From positions 1,192,882 through 1,256,881 of the forward strand of contig CAXIPT010000006.1 in assembly GCA_964030475.1 (NCBI GenBank): DNA of 64,000 nt. Direction: 5' to 3'. Shown here in pieces: positions 46,192 through 55,785 of this stretch (position 1 is its first letter; each line of letters opens with the position of its first letter). This DNA comes from Tethya wilhelma. Lineage: Eukaryota > Porifera > Demospongiae > Tethyida > Tethyidae. The notes under the pieces are model-generated. The model saw nothing but the letters and a program-made list of their open reading frames with translations, searched no databases and had not been told where the DNA came from. Both the position numbers and the translations under genes were made by a program.

Positions 46192-48285
46192 TTAATCTTC
46201 GAGCAGTGGTTCTCGTAGCTGTACAAATGTACAAGTTGGTCGACTCAGAGACTCATGTTGAAGTTTTTCCGAATCTTCTTTCTGAGTTTCATTCTCATTC
46301 ACTAGAGTTTGATGACTTGTTCTTTTCGATCGCTTTGCTTTTGTCATTTCCACAAATTGTGTGTGGATCGATTTCATGTGTCGTGTAGCTACAATCTTCT
46401 GAAATAAATGCTTCAACACAATAGCAATAAATGTAATGAATGCTACACTTGCTGATAGGGTCGTGGGCCATTTGGAACTGGTGGATGTAGAGTGAATTTG
46501 ATATAGCATTACTCCTGCCAATATGGTGGTATTGAATAGAAAAGAGTGTTCGATTAAATTCACAAGCTTTGATTTGTACACTTTTCCAGTCATAAACGGC
46601 ACGGAAATAGTAAAAGCAAGCACAATTACTATTGCTAAAAGGTTGACTGAAGGCTCGTTTGTAACATTGAGAGCAAATATGAGAAAGAGTAGGACTCTAA
46701 CCAGCAGCAGTAGTCCAGTCCAGTAGCGATGGTTGTCTTTGTAAGGACCAGTGTAAGCGTCAAAGAGAGGTTTCAGCCTGTTCACCCAGAACAAGAGACG
46801 ATGTTCACTCCATTTTTGTAGCCACTGTATTGTGAGGAGGATGGCTGTGTAGGGAAGTGAGAGGAAGAGAAGAAGAAGGAGAGCTGCTATGAAGAGAGGG
46901 ATGTGCTTTCCTTCCAGGTAGTCCACATTGCCATCATAAAACCAAACATTAGTTGGATGTGTATTGCTATGGGAAAGTGCTGTTGGTTGGAGTACAACAA
47001 TTATTATTCGAAGAAGCTTAGAGTAAGACAGCAAGAATAATGTAGCCAAAACTGGGACAGCGTTTTTTCCACACAATTTTGCTATGGTATTATAGCGACG
47101 GCTTAGCACTATAATGGCTATTACAATGAGCCATATGTAGAGTGGAAATAGAAATTGTAGCCACGTTTTGACATAAGCATTCATTCCATCATAGAAACAA
47201 ACTTCAATGCCAAAGTCCAGGTTGATCCAGGCTATAAACCAGCTAAGAAAGGAGTTGGACATTTCAGGAGGGAAAAAAATGGCTTGGTTAGCTCGTACAA
47301 TGTTGGCATAAAGAATGAGTCCATTGATGGTTCCAACAGCAACAGTCAAGTTTAGTACCATTATGAACACCACTAGAGCTACTCCAGCAACTATGAAAAC
47401 TGGCACAATAAGAAGTACCCAAAGGCTTGAACATTTTTTGCAGTTTGAAGTTCCAAAAACTTGACTCAAGCCTGATGAGCAAGCACCACATAGCGTACCT
47501 GAGCGATCATAGTTACACTGACTCTCAGGATATTCGAGGTTCAGTTCACTACTACTCTTACAATAGTCATGTGGACAATATTTTGAAATGCTTATACCCT
47601 TTTTCTCACTTTCATCTATCCACACCTGGCCCATTCTTATTACTAAGTATCTTTTCATATCGCATTTGATGTTATTTCTGAGGAGAAATGGGTGACAAGC
47701 ACACAAGCTTAATGTACTGTTGAACAAGAATCCCGAGCGACAATTTTTTACTGTGATATTTATAACGAAATCCTGTTCAAGCAGAGTTCTGTTTGGGATA
47801 TTGTCTGGAGTGTTGTGTTTCTCTACAACCAGATGCAATCTCTCTCTTGTGTTTGGAGAGTAGAGCCGATAGCCTAGATTAGTGCAATTTCTATTGACAC
47901 TTTGAACGTATTGACTAGTGCTCAGCCTAGTTTTACTACTGGTATCTTCAAATCTTGCTTGTATGATTGAAGGGACTGTACCAAATTCCCAGTCTACAGC
48001 AACAGCCTTTATTTCAAATTTCTCTCCTGGATAGAGCTCAATGGAGTATTCCACTATAGAGCAGTCTGGTGTTGAATTGTTTCCACAAAGGCAGACTCTA
48101 ACAGGGTCAGACGATAGCAGTGCAAGGTTTGTGTTGCTTTTGTTTTGGAAAATGCAATATTTATTGTAAGGGTTGTTTAACCACCCTCCATATATGTTGT
48201 TGCCTGAAAGTATAGCTGTATTGTTTTGGAACTCAATGTTTGGGCAATAACGGGTGAAAGATTCTATCCGGATAAAGTCCACCAT
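46192..48285 (-). CDS. Beta-helix/multi-span protein, membrane half of a frameshifted gene (697 aa)
   Basis: This frame continues the homology of the 546-residue frame upstream. It begins at an ATG (48285) whose AT overlaps the TAA that stops the upstream frame. Early residues finish the beta-helix (NNTAILSGNNIYGGW). A conserved extracellular block SSDPVRVCLC...QYVQSVNR follows, then a Cys cluster (CSSGLSQVFGTSNCKKC) just before the first span. About nine hydrophobic spans run from residue 285 to 640. The conserved loop NRLKPLFDAYTGPYKDNH lies between two of them and the tail ends LREPLLED. Alone it lacks a signal peptide, so as written it would not make a normal surface protein. It is either half of a pseudogene or of a gene carrying a sequence error. 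Confidence 0.8.
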   Translation of the reverse strand: MVDFIRIESFTRYCPNIEFQNNTAILSGNNIYGGWLNNPYNKYCIFQNKSNTNLALLSSDPVRVCLCGNNSTPDCSIVEYSIELYPGEKFEIKAVAVDWEFGTVPSIIQARFEDTSSKTRLSTSQYVQSVNRNCTNLGYRLYSPNTRERLHLVVEKHNTPDNIPNRTLLEQDFVINITVKNCRSGFLFNSTLSLCACHPFLLRNNIKCDMKRYLVIRMGQVWIDESEKKGISISKYCPHDYCKSSSELNLEYPESQCNYDRSGTLCGACSSGLSQVFGTSNCKKCSSLWVLLIVPVFIVAGVALVVFIMVLNLTVAVGTINGLILYANIVRANQAIFFPPEMSNSFLSWFIAWINLDFGIEVCFYDGMNAYVKTWLQFLFPLYIWLIVIAIIVLSRRYNTIAKLCGKNAVPVLATLFLLSYSKLLRIIIVVLQPTALSHSNTHPTNVWFYDGNVDYLEGKHIPLFIAALLLLLFLSLPYTAILLTIQWLQKWSEHRLLFWVNRLKPLFDAYTGPYKDNHRYWTGLLLLVRVLLFLIFALNVTNEPSVNLLAIVIVLAFTISVPFMTGKVYKSKLVNLIEHSFLFNTTILAGVMLYQIHSTSTSSKWPTTLSASVAFITFIAIVLKHLFQKIVATRHMKSIHTQFVEMTKAKRSKRTSHQTLVNENETQKEDSEKLQHESLSRPTCTFVQLREPLLED

Positions 48286-49925
48286 TATACTCTATTTCTT
48301 TTCGCAAGGTAGCTCGATGTGTCTATGTAAATTGCACCTCCCTTTTGGATAGCAACATTTTGAACGAATTTTAAAAAGATATGTCTATAGCCGTATCCTG
48401 ATACAGATATCTTTGATCCATCATACATAGCCATTGCACCACCATTGGTTCCTGTGTTTCGTAAAAACAGCATTGTAATTTTTGTATCTGATATTGCAAT
48501 GGTTGAATTCACCAGAGTGATCGCTCCACCTAGGGTTGAAGTGTTGTTTTCAAACTTGATGTACGATTTGGTATCGACAACCATTTGAGAATCTTCTGCG
48601 TAAAGTACAGATGCATAATTCGATCGAGGGTTTCTCACAATGTTGTTTGTGAAGTATGTGGTGCTTTGTACTTCAAAGGCCATCCGGCTATCTTTTTCAA
48701 GTTTTATTCCTCCTAAATTGTCTTCAAAATGAACTTTATTCTGAAGAATGAAACTTGATTGAAATGCACGTATGGTGTGTCGTCCTGATGCTTTGGTAAT
48801 GTTCAAATTGTTCATAGTTACATCCTGTGTCTTTAGCAAGTTCAGACTAATATTGCACTTGCTTTTGTGGATTGTAACGTTTTCAAACAAAACTGAAGTG
48901 TAGATCACACTTACACAGCATCCAGTGAAAGTACTATTGATAATTCGCAAATCAATGATGAAGTTACTAGTATGTGATGTACCATATATAACTAATCCTT
49001 GATTTGATGTGTTACTTGCAAATGTTGAAGTGAGTCCTTTGATCCTGACCCTAGTTAAAATTATTGACTGCGTATTTGGTTCATTGAATTGCATATATAA
49101 ATTGCCATTCAGTCCGTTATTTTCATGATGTGTGTTATTGATCAGTGTTACAGTACCAGCATTTGATAGCCTTATATGAAGCCCACCACTCCTGATAGAC
49201 ATTCTTCTATTTTTCACTCCACTATAATGATAATACTTTCCTTGTTTCAGAGCATTTCCATGTGAAATGGTTGAGTTTACGATCGAATAGTTAAATCTGA
49301 CCTCATTGTTATTTTCAATAAAACAGTTTACTTCATTGCTTGAAAGTTTTACATTCAACAGCGAAAGTTTTTGATAAACACTTTGGGCAAATATTCCGAC
49401 TCCTTGAGTATTTGTGATGGTTACATTTTCAGCACTGAAGTTATAAATGTTTTGAATCCATAGTGTCACATTGAATGTGAATACACTGTAGTTCATAGCA
49501 CTGCCACAACTATCGAAAAATAATCCAGTCAGACTAAAGTTTGCAACATTTTTGACTTCAATGCCAAAACGTCCTCTACACTTTATTACACTAACCTTGA
49601 ATTTTAAATCCACTTCCGAATCGTTGATACTGAAAGTAGATATTTGTAACTGATTGAGACCATCAAAAACAAGTACGTCTTCCGCTTCTGTTGTGCCACT
49701 GTCTTTACCAATGAAATGGGTCTCTCTTGAAAAGAGTAGAGTTGTATTTGATGAGAAATTGCCAGATTGAGAGTATTCAACCAAAGTCTCCAAGGTGAAA
49801 CAGCTCGTAGTGGTAGTTGGACATTCATCCGTGGTAATATAGATGGCACTGGAGTTTCCATATACCATAACCTCACCAGCAAAGTGCAATAGCACCACTA
49901 AAAGAAATGCAACTTTGTTCTTCAT
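48285..49925 (-). CDS. Beta-helix ectodomain half of a frameshifted gene (546 aa)
   Basis: It starts at ATG 49925 with a signal peptide (VAFLLVVLLHFAGEVMVYG) and the N-terminal motif found in its neighbour (CFTLETLVEYSQ versus CFTLEGLINFSQ). About 450 residues of beta-helix repeats follow, with GGAITLVNS, GGAMAMYDGSKISV and GGAIYIDTSSYL. It stops at NRV followed by TAA, where the intact paralogue at 50498-54184 reads through KRRSKMIP without a break. The combined length of the two frames (1243) is close to the intact 1228, so a one-base indel near 48285-48300 explains the split. Confidence 0.85.
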   Translation of the reverse strand: MKNKVAFLLVVLLHFAGEVMVYGNSSAIYITTDECPTTTTSCFTLETLVEYSQSGNFSSNTTLLFSRETHFIGKDSGTTEAEDVLVFDGLNQLQISTFSINDSEVDLKFKVSVIKCRGRFGIEVKNVANFSLTGLFFDSCGSAMNYSVFTFNVTLWIQNIYNFSAENVTITNTQGVGIFAQSVYQKLSLLNVKLSSNEVNCFIENNNEVRFNYSIVNSTISHGNALKQGKYYHYSGVKNRRMSIRSGGLHIRLSNAGTVTLINNTHHENNGLNGNLYMQFNEPNTQSIILTRVRIKGLTSTFASNTSNQGLVIYGTSHTSNFIIDLRIINSTFTGCCVSVIYTSVLFENVTIHKSKCNISLNLLKTQDVTMNNLNITKASGRHTIRAFQSSFILQNKVHFEDNLGGIKLEKDSRMAFEVQSTTYFTNNIVRNPRSNYASVLYAEDSQMVVDTKSYIKFENNTSTLGGAITLVNSTIAISDTKITMLFLRNTGTNGGAMAMYDGSKISVSGYGYRHIFLKFVQNVAIQKGGAIYIDTSSYLAKRNRV

Positions 49926-50497
49926 AATCTTGTTAGAACATAAGACTCGCCTTTATGATATGCAACTCGGACTGAATGTCTATTTAAGGTGTATAGCTAA
50001 CCTAGCTCTGATTGTAAACTTTCTAGCTAGTATAATTATAACTGTTGTTTTCAATACAAGTTTTATCATTTGTTTTAGTTTTGATATGGTAATGATTACA
50101 TATAGGGAAGCATAACGAACTACCTGTACCTTCGAACAGTATCACTAAATCATTGTTTTTTGTTTTTTATTTTCGGTACAATAATTTATTCGAGCAATGC
50201 TTCAAGTTGGTTGTTGTCTCATGAAATGGCTTTTATTATGTATAGCTATGTATAATCCACGGTAAGTTGATGCCATTTGTATTCCTGGTTTATTGGCAGC
50301 TGCAAGATGGATTAAAGTAATGCATTAAATCAGTCCAGCTTTATTTTAGTAGAATATGCTCACTGATTAGTTCATTTCTGTACTTAAAGTTTACAGTACA
50401 TAATTATGTATTTATGGTATACAATCAAAAATTGTTTTTTAAATTATAATAAAGTGTATTAAGGGAAGTTTTTAGTTCCAGTGTGTACAATACTAAA
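49926..50497. promoter_or_regulatory. Intergenic region and promoter of the frameshifted gene
   Basis: On minus, ACATTCAGTC (49979-49970) lies 48 bases before the ATG, as in the neighbouring intact gene (51 bases). TTAAATA stands just upstream of it. The shared TCAGTC resembles a metazoan initiator. The remainder holds nothing recognisable. Confidence 0.45.
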
Positions 50498-53400
50498 TTA
50501 GTATTCAAGCAGTGGTTCACGAAGGCTTACTGAAGTTTGTGTAACACCTTCTCTGATATCTGCTGACTCACATACCAGTTCAACTTCTTCCTCTCTAACT
50601 TTAGTAATGTTTAACCTTTCCATAACTTTTACAACCAAGTTGTTTCCCATTATCTTATCAGTGAGCCATTTCACTGTGGTAATCCTTTGAATTAGGTGGC
50701 CTAGTACAATGATTACAAAAGTGACGAAAGCTATGCTGGTTGAAATAGTTGCGGGCCATTTAGAGATCTTGGATAAATGTATCTGACAGACTGTTGCTGC
50801 TGATAATATGCTAGCATTGAGTATGAACGATAGTTCAATGAGGTTCACTAGTCGTGATTTGTACACTTGCCCAGTCAAAAATGGTATGCAAAACATCAAA
50901 TTGAGCACGATTATTATTGCTATAAGGTTAACAAATGGATTATTAGACATATTTAGAGAAAACACTAGAAAGAGTAGGACTCTAACTAGCAGCAGTAGTC
51001 CAGTCCAGTAGCGATGGTTGTCTTTGTAAGGACCAGTGTAAGCGTCAAAGAGAGGTTTCAGCCTGTTCACCCAAAACAAGAGATGATGTTCACCCCACTT
51101 TTGTAGCCACTGTATTGTGAGGAGGATGGTTGTGTAGGGAAGTGAGAGGAAGAGAAGAAGAAGGAGAGCTGCTATGAAAAGAGGGATGTGCTTTCCTCTG
51201 AGGTAGTCCACATTGCCATCATAAGTCCACACTGCTGTAGAGTGTCCATCACTGTGTGAAAGAGTTGTTGGCTGTAAGACTGTGATTATAACTCGTAGAA
51301 TCTTTGCATACGATAGCAGAAATAAAGTAGCAAGAACTGGAACTGCATTTTTTCCACACAATTTTGCTACCCTGTCAAAGTGATAGCTCAAGACAATGAT
51401 AGCAATCACAATGAACCAGATATAGAGTGGGAAGAAGAATTGTAGCCATGTTTTAACATAGGCATCCATTCCATTGTAAAAACAAGCTTCAATTCCGAAG
51501 TCCAGGTTGATCCAAGCTATAAATCTACTAAGAAAAGAGTTGGACATTTCAGGAAGAAAGAAAATGGCTTGGTTAGCTTGTATGATGTTGGCATAAAGAA
51601 TAAGTCCATTGATGGTTCCAACAGCAACAGTCAAGTTTAGTACCATTATGAACACCACTAGAGCTACTCCAGCAACTATGAAAACTGGCCATGGTACAAT
51701 AAGAAGTACCCAAAGGCTTGAACATTTTTTACAGCTTGAAGTTCCAAATACTTGACTTAAACCTGACAAGCAACTTCCACATAGTGTGCCTGACCGATGC
51801 AACACACACTGACTGTCTGGAGATTCTAGATCAAGTTGAATAAATTTGTTGCTACGTTTACAGTAATTTTGTGGGCAGTATCTAGAAAAAGTAATGTTAC
51901 GTATTTGTGTTGTATTTGCTATAAGCCACACTCGTCCAGTTTTTTCAACTTTAAAAACTTCCATATTGCACTTGACATTGTTTAACTTATTGACGATAAA
52001 CGGATGACATGTACAAATGTTTAATGTATCATTGAAAATAAATCCCATTGGGCATTCCTTTATTGAAATATTTATTATGAAGTTTTTTCTCAGTAATCTT
52101 CTGTCAGACAAAACTTCTGGTACATTTTTATTTTCCACTAGCAGTTGCAGCCGTTCGTTTTTGCTTGGTGAGTAGAGTTTGTATATTAAGTAAGTGCAAT
52201 ATCGATGAACACTTTGGACATACTGTCCAGCCCCAAGTTTTGTGTTTTTCTTTATGTTATTTTCAAATTTTGCCTGAACTATTGAAGGAACTGTACCAAA
52301 CTTCCATCCTACAGCAACTGCTTGGATTCTAAATTTCTGTCCAGGAAAGATTGCAATGGTATGTTCAACAATGGAACAGTCTTGTACTGAATTGTTGCTG
52401 CAAATACAAACTTGAATTGGGTCTGATGATAGTAAACTGTAGTTTGTATTTTCTGAGACAATCAATCGACAGCGTGATTCATCCTGTTTTTTTGGAAGCC
52501 AACCTCCATACACACTATCACCTGAGAGTTGAGCTGTATTTTTTGTATACTCAATCATTGGGCAATGTCCTTTTCTACCTTTAATGAAAGGTATCATTTT
52601 ACTTCGTCTCTTTACAAGATAACTGTGTGTGTCAACATAAATTGCACCTCCTGTTTGAGTAGCCTTGTTTCCTATGAAACTTATGTTGCTACTACCCACT
52701 GATATCTGTGAACCATCATACATGGCAATAGCACCACCATTTGTACCAGTATTTTGTATGAAGAGCAAAGTAGCATTATATGTTTTAACTTGTGAATTAA
52801 CAAGTGTTATTGCTCCACCAAGTGCTGAAGTATTGTTGTGAAATTTAATGTAAGAACCTTTCTGTACCCATATGTCAGAATCTTTGGCGTAGAATACAGA
52901 ACCATAATTTGAGTAGGGTGATGTTACGGTATTGTTAATAAAGTACACTCTGCTCTTCCCTCCAAATTTTAGCTTGCTTTCTTCAAACTCTGCTGTACCA
53001 AAATTGTTTTGTATATGAATTTGATCTGTGAAAGTAATACTTGAATGCTTTGCCACTATTGTATACCTTCCGATTGTTTCTGAAATGTTGATGTTCCTAA
53101 GAATTGCACGTTTTGGTTTGTTGATTTTAAGTCCTACGTAGCAACCACTTTTGTGTATTGTTACATTTTCCAAAGTAATATGCCCATGGTTTATTGTAAC
53201 ACAAGAATTACTGAAGGTACTGTTAATGATCTCTACCCTTGAGCTTTTGTCACTTTGCTTGTATGTTAAGAAAATACTACCTTTTGATCTGCTTTTTTCA
53301 TATGTTGATATTAGCTGTTTCATTGAAACATGGATTGCCCTACTATTCAGCAAATTCATGTATAAATTTACAGATGACCCAATATTTTCATAGTGAGTGT

Positions 53401-54184
53401 TGTTTATCAGTTGTATTGTTCCTGTGCCAGCTATTTCCATTTGGAGGCCACTGCTTTTTTTGTGCTTATAAAATATTATGTAGTACCGGTGTTTTCTAGT
53501 GTTTCCAAATTCAAATGTTGAATCTGCAATGGAATAGTTAATACTTTTAGTTGTATTTTCACCAGATGATTGTAAAATATAACAATTTACTTCATTATTT
53601 GAAAGATTTATATTGGTAAGTGTAAGGTTTGGGTGAACATTTTTGATGAAAAGACCGAATCCTTTTGTATTAATGATGCTCACATTTACCACACTAAAGC
53701 ATACAATGTTGTTCACTACAAGAGTCATGTTGAATATAGTTGATTCATGAAAGTTGTAAGGACTGCCACATTTGTCAAAAATTATTCCAGATATTGACAG
53801 CCTGGTTATATTTGCAAATTCAAAACCAAATGGTGAACTGCATTGTATTAAGCAACTTATTGATTTGCTCTTAGCTTCATTTCCAAATGTAGAAACATTT
53901 AACTGATGAAGGCCTTGAATTGTGAGCTGCTGTGTGGATCCAATGTTATTGCCTATGATGTGAGTTCCGAATAAGAAGAGTAGAGTTGTATTCATTGAGA
54001 AATTGCAATTATTAGTCTGACTAAAATTTATAAGACCTTCCAGGGTGAAGCATATTTGATAAGGAGAGCATTGCTCCTTACTCTGTACCACATGTATAGT
54101 ACTTCTTTCTACAATGACACATTGGATTGTGAAGAGAAGCAATAGGCTTGCTGCCATGACTGTAGTACATCTAGATATTCCCAT
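50498..54184 (-). CDS. Intact beta-helix/multi-span membrane protein (1228 aa)
   Basis: Single exon from ATG 54184. Residues 1-26 are a signal peptide (MAASLLLLFTIQCVIV). About residues 45-545 form a right-handed beta-helix with many N-x-S/T sites and GGAITLVNS, GGAIAMYDGSQISV and GGAIYVDTHS repeats. Residues about 575-660 hold the family block SSDPIQVCIC and QYVQSVHRYC. A second Cys-rich part ends GTLCGSCLSGLSQVFGTSS and CKKC just before span 1 at about residue 830. Roughly nine spans follow, including CGKNAVPVLATLFLLSYAK and NRLKPLFDAYTGPYKDNH, and the tail ends LREPLLEY. Inferred topology: ectodomain outside, cytosolic tail. The span region may be receptor- or channel-like, which is unproven. 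It is the best reference copy of the family. Confidence 0.9.
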   Translation of the reverse strand: MGISRCTTVMAASLLLLFTIQCVIVERSTIHVVQSKEQCSPYQICFTLEGLINFSQTNNCNFSMNTTLLFLFGTHIIGNNIGSTQQLTIQGLHQLNVSTFGNEAKSKSISCLIQCSSPFGFEFANITRLSISGIIFDKCGSPYNFHESTIFNMTLVVNNIVCFSVVNVSIINTKGFGLFIKNVHPNLTLTNINLSNNEVNCYILQSSGENTTKSINYSIADSTFEFGNTRKHRYYIIFYKHKKSSGLQMEIAGTGTIQLINNTHYENIGSSVNLYMNLLNSRAIHVSMKQLISTYEKSRSKGSIFLTYKQSDKSSRVEIINSTFSNSCVTINHGHITLENVTIHKSGCYVGLKINKPKRAILRNINISETIGRYTIVAKHSSITFTDQIHIQNNFGTAEFEESKLKFGGKSRVYFINNTVTSPYSNYGSVFYAKDSDIWVQKGSYIKFHNNTSALGGAITLVNSQVKTYNATLLFIQNTGTNGGAIAMYDGSQISVGSSNISFIGNKATQTGGAIYVDTHSYLVKRRSKMIPFIKGRKGHCPMIEYTKNTAQLSGDSVYGGWLPKKQDESRCRLIVSENTNYSLLSSDPIQVCICSNNSVQDCSIVEHTIAIFPGQKFRIQAVAVGWKFGTVPSIVQAKFENNIKKNTKLGAGQYVQSVHRYCTYLIYKLYSPSKNERLQLLVENKNVPEVLSDRRLLRKNFIINISIKECPMGFIFNDTLNICTCHPFIVNKLNNVKCNMEVFKVEKTGRVWLIANTTQIRNITFSRYCPQNYCKRSNKFIQLDLESPDSQCVLHRSGTLCGSCLSGLSQVFGTSSCKKCSSLWVLLIVPWPVFIVAGVALVVFIMVLNLTVAVGTINGLILYANIIQANQAIFFLPEMSNSFLSRFIAWINLDFGIEACFYNGMDAYVKTWLQFFFPLYIWFIVIAIIVLSYHFDRVAKLCGKNAVPVLATLFLLSYAKILRVIITVLQPTTLSHSDGHSTAVWTYDGNVDYLRGKHIPLFIAALLLLLFLSLPYTTILLTIQWLQKWGEHHLLFWVNRLKPLFDAYTGPYKDNHRYWTGLLLLVRVLLFLVFSLNMSNNPFVNLIAIIIVLNLMFCIPFLTGQVYKSRLVNLIELSFILNASILSAATVCQIHLSKISKWPATISTSIAFVTFVIIVLGHLIQRITTVKWLTDKIMGNNLVVKVMERLNITKVREEEVELVCESADIREGVTQTSVSLREPLLEY

Positions 54185-54231
54185 AGTATTTCTCTTGACA
54201 GGTGTAGTTGGGTAATTTATAATGTGATTTA

Positions 54232-54256
54232 GACTGAATGTGGCTGTTATTTATAG
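54232..54256 (-). promoter_or_regulatory. Candidate core promoter of the intact beta-helix gene
   Basis: On the minus strand TATAAATA (54256-54249) is followed by CACATTCAGTC, whose TCAGTC (54237-54232) matches a metazoan initiator. The spacing is shorter than the usual 28-31 bp, so the TATA assignment is tentative. The CATTCAGTC part recurs at the same distance from the ATG of the neighbouring paralogue. Confidence 0.45.
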
Positions 54257-54526
54257 ACTTATGAATACATTTCATTATAACTTGAGAATAATTTTTCTGT
54301 TGATTATGAAAATGTTACAAAATATAGCTTAATACTATTTCAGTACGTCTTATTGTGTAATATTTGTCATTATAGTGTCCCAATGTTTATAGTTTTGAGC
54401 ACATTTTCATAGACTTGTTATTCAACACTGTATTCGAAAGTAGAGTCCATGTACAATATTATTATGTTAAAATTCCCACTGATTACTATATTAGCTCAGA
54501 TATTGAAACCTTTCAAAATTTTTAAT

Positions 54527-54610
54527 GGTTTCCCACAACAACTAATGCCCTTTCCTATTGTTTCCCACAATTTGGGCCCCTTTCTTAGTTTCCCACAACA
54601 ATTAGTACCT
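54527..54610. repeat. Three-copy short tandem repeat
   Basis: GTTTCCCACAA occurs three times at about 30-bp intervals, with similar intervening text (CAACTAATGCCC, TTTGGGCCCC, CAATTAGTACC). Confidence 0.8.
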
Positions 54611-54849
54611 ATTACTGTATAGCGGGAAATTTGTCAGTTTGTGTGTTTGTCACTGACGATTAATACTATATAATTTCTCTATGCAGTAAATTTAACAAAA
54701 TTTAAGCTGGAGCTGCAGTCATTCTTTAGATTTATAGTCTTGAGTAATACACTAATTGATAATACTGGACTACATTTACGGTAACTTTTGATTTGTATTG
54801 GTAACATTTTTACATAGCTTTAAGTCCCAAAGTCTATTATTTTTGAAAG

Positions 54850-55110
54850 TTTTAGCTTTTGCTTTGGATGATGTTGCTGTGTTGCTAATAAAGCACACTT
54901 TGCTTTTTTCCCCAAATGTTAGTCAACTTGTTTCAACTTGACAAGCCTTACTATGCCAAAATTGTTATGCATGTACAGTTGATCATGTGTAATTTTGTTG
55001 CCACTATTGTGTACATTCAAATTGTTTCTGAGATGTTTATGCACATTTTTAAGAGTTGGATTATTTGTTTGATAGAATCTAAGTCCACTACTGCAACTAA
55101 TTCTGTGTGG
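54850..55110 (-). pseudogene. Degenerate beta-helix gene relic
   Basis: The plus-strand text around TGCTAATAAAGCACACTTTG and GCCACTATTGTGTACATTC aligns with 52930-53145 of the intact gene (TGTTAATAAAGTACACTCTG and GCCACTATTGTATACCTTC). Indels and stops are frequent, so only a decayed part of the ectodomain remains. The membrane-domain piece at 55691-55785 may be the other end of the same dead copy. Confidence 0.7.
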
Positions 55111-55391
55111 TAACCATTACCATTATAATTGTAAATAATTGTAACCATTGAATTAATTAATTAATTATTTACCCAATAATTGTTGACATCTTGTGTCTGC
55201 CCATGCAAACCACAACACACACTATATTAAAATATCTCACACATTATAATGTTTGCAGCCATACATTCACTATCTGTTAGCGAATAGTTACAAATGATCT
55301 CAAATTTGCTCACTATCAATAATTGTAACTTTTGTGTGTATATTATACTATATATTATAATGATGATGTGCTGTTGAATACTTTTGCTATA

Positions 55392-55785
55392 CTATGGTTC
55401 AAAACCAGAATTACCGTTTATAAATTCAACACTTGTAATTTCAACTGAATTAGTTTTGCCATCTTTAGTATACCCACCAACTACAATTAGTTCATTGGTG
55501 GGGAGAACGGCTGCAAAACAAAGTGAGCCACCAGGGTTCATCTTACTGATGACCTCCCACGTGTTGGAAGTGGGATAGTAGATACGAACATCTAAAGTGG
55601 CCGTCCCCTTGTTTGAATCATAACCACCAATGGCCAGCAGTCGATTGTGAAGTGTGACACAAGTAGACTTTGTAACTGGGAAATCAGCAAGAGCTGCTAT
55701 GAAGAGAGAGATATGCTTTCCTTCCAGGTAGTCCACATTGCCATCATAGGTCCACACACCTGTAGTGTCTCCATCACAATATCCC
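55392..55785 (-). pseudogene. In-frame chimera: beta-helix family membrane fragment fused to kelch repeats
   Basis: Reading minus from 55785, the sequence matches the paralogue at 56686-56780 (VWTYDGNVDYLEGKH then LFIAALA). At about 55690 it changes without a frame break to about 95 residues of kelch-type repeats (RLLAIGGYDS, WEVISKM and ELIVVGGYTKDGK) and stops at 55392. There is no ATG start and no signal peptide. The family fragment corresponds to one extracellular loop and the start of a span. It looks like a recombination product rather than a working gene, though transcription is possible. No other kelch sequence occurs in the window, so the kelch donor is elsewhere. Confidence 0.75.
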
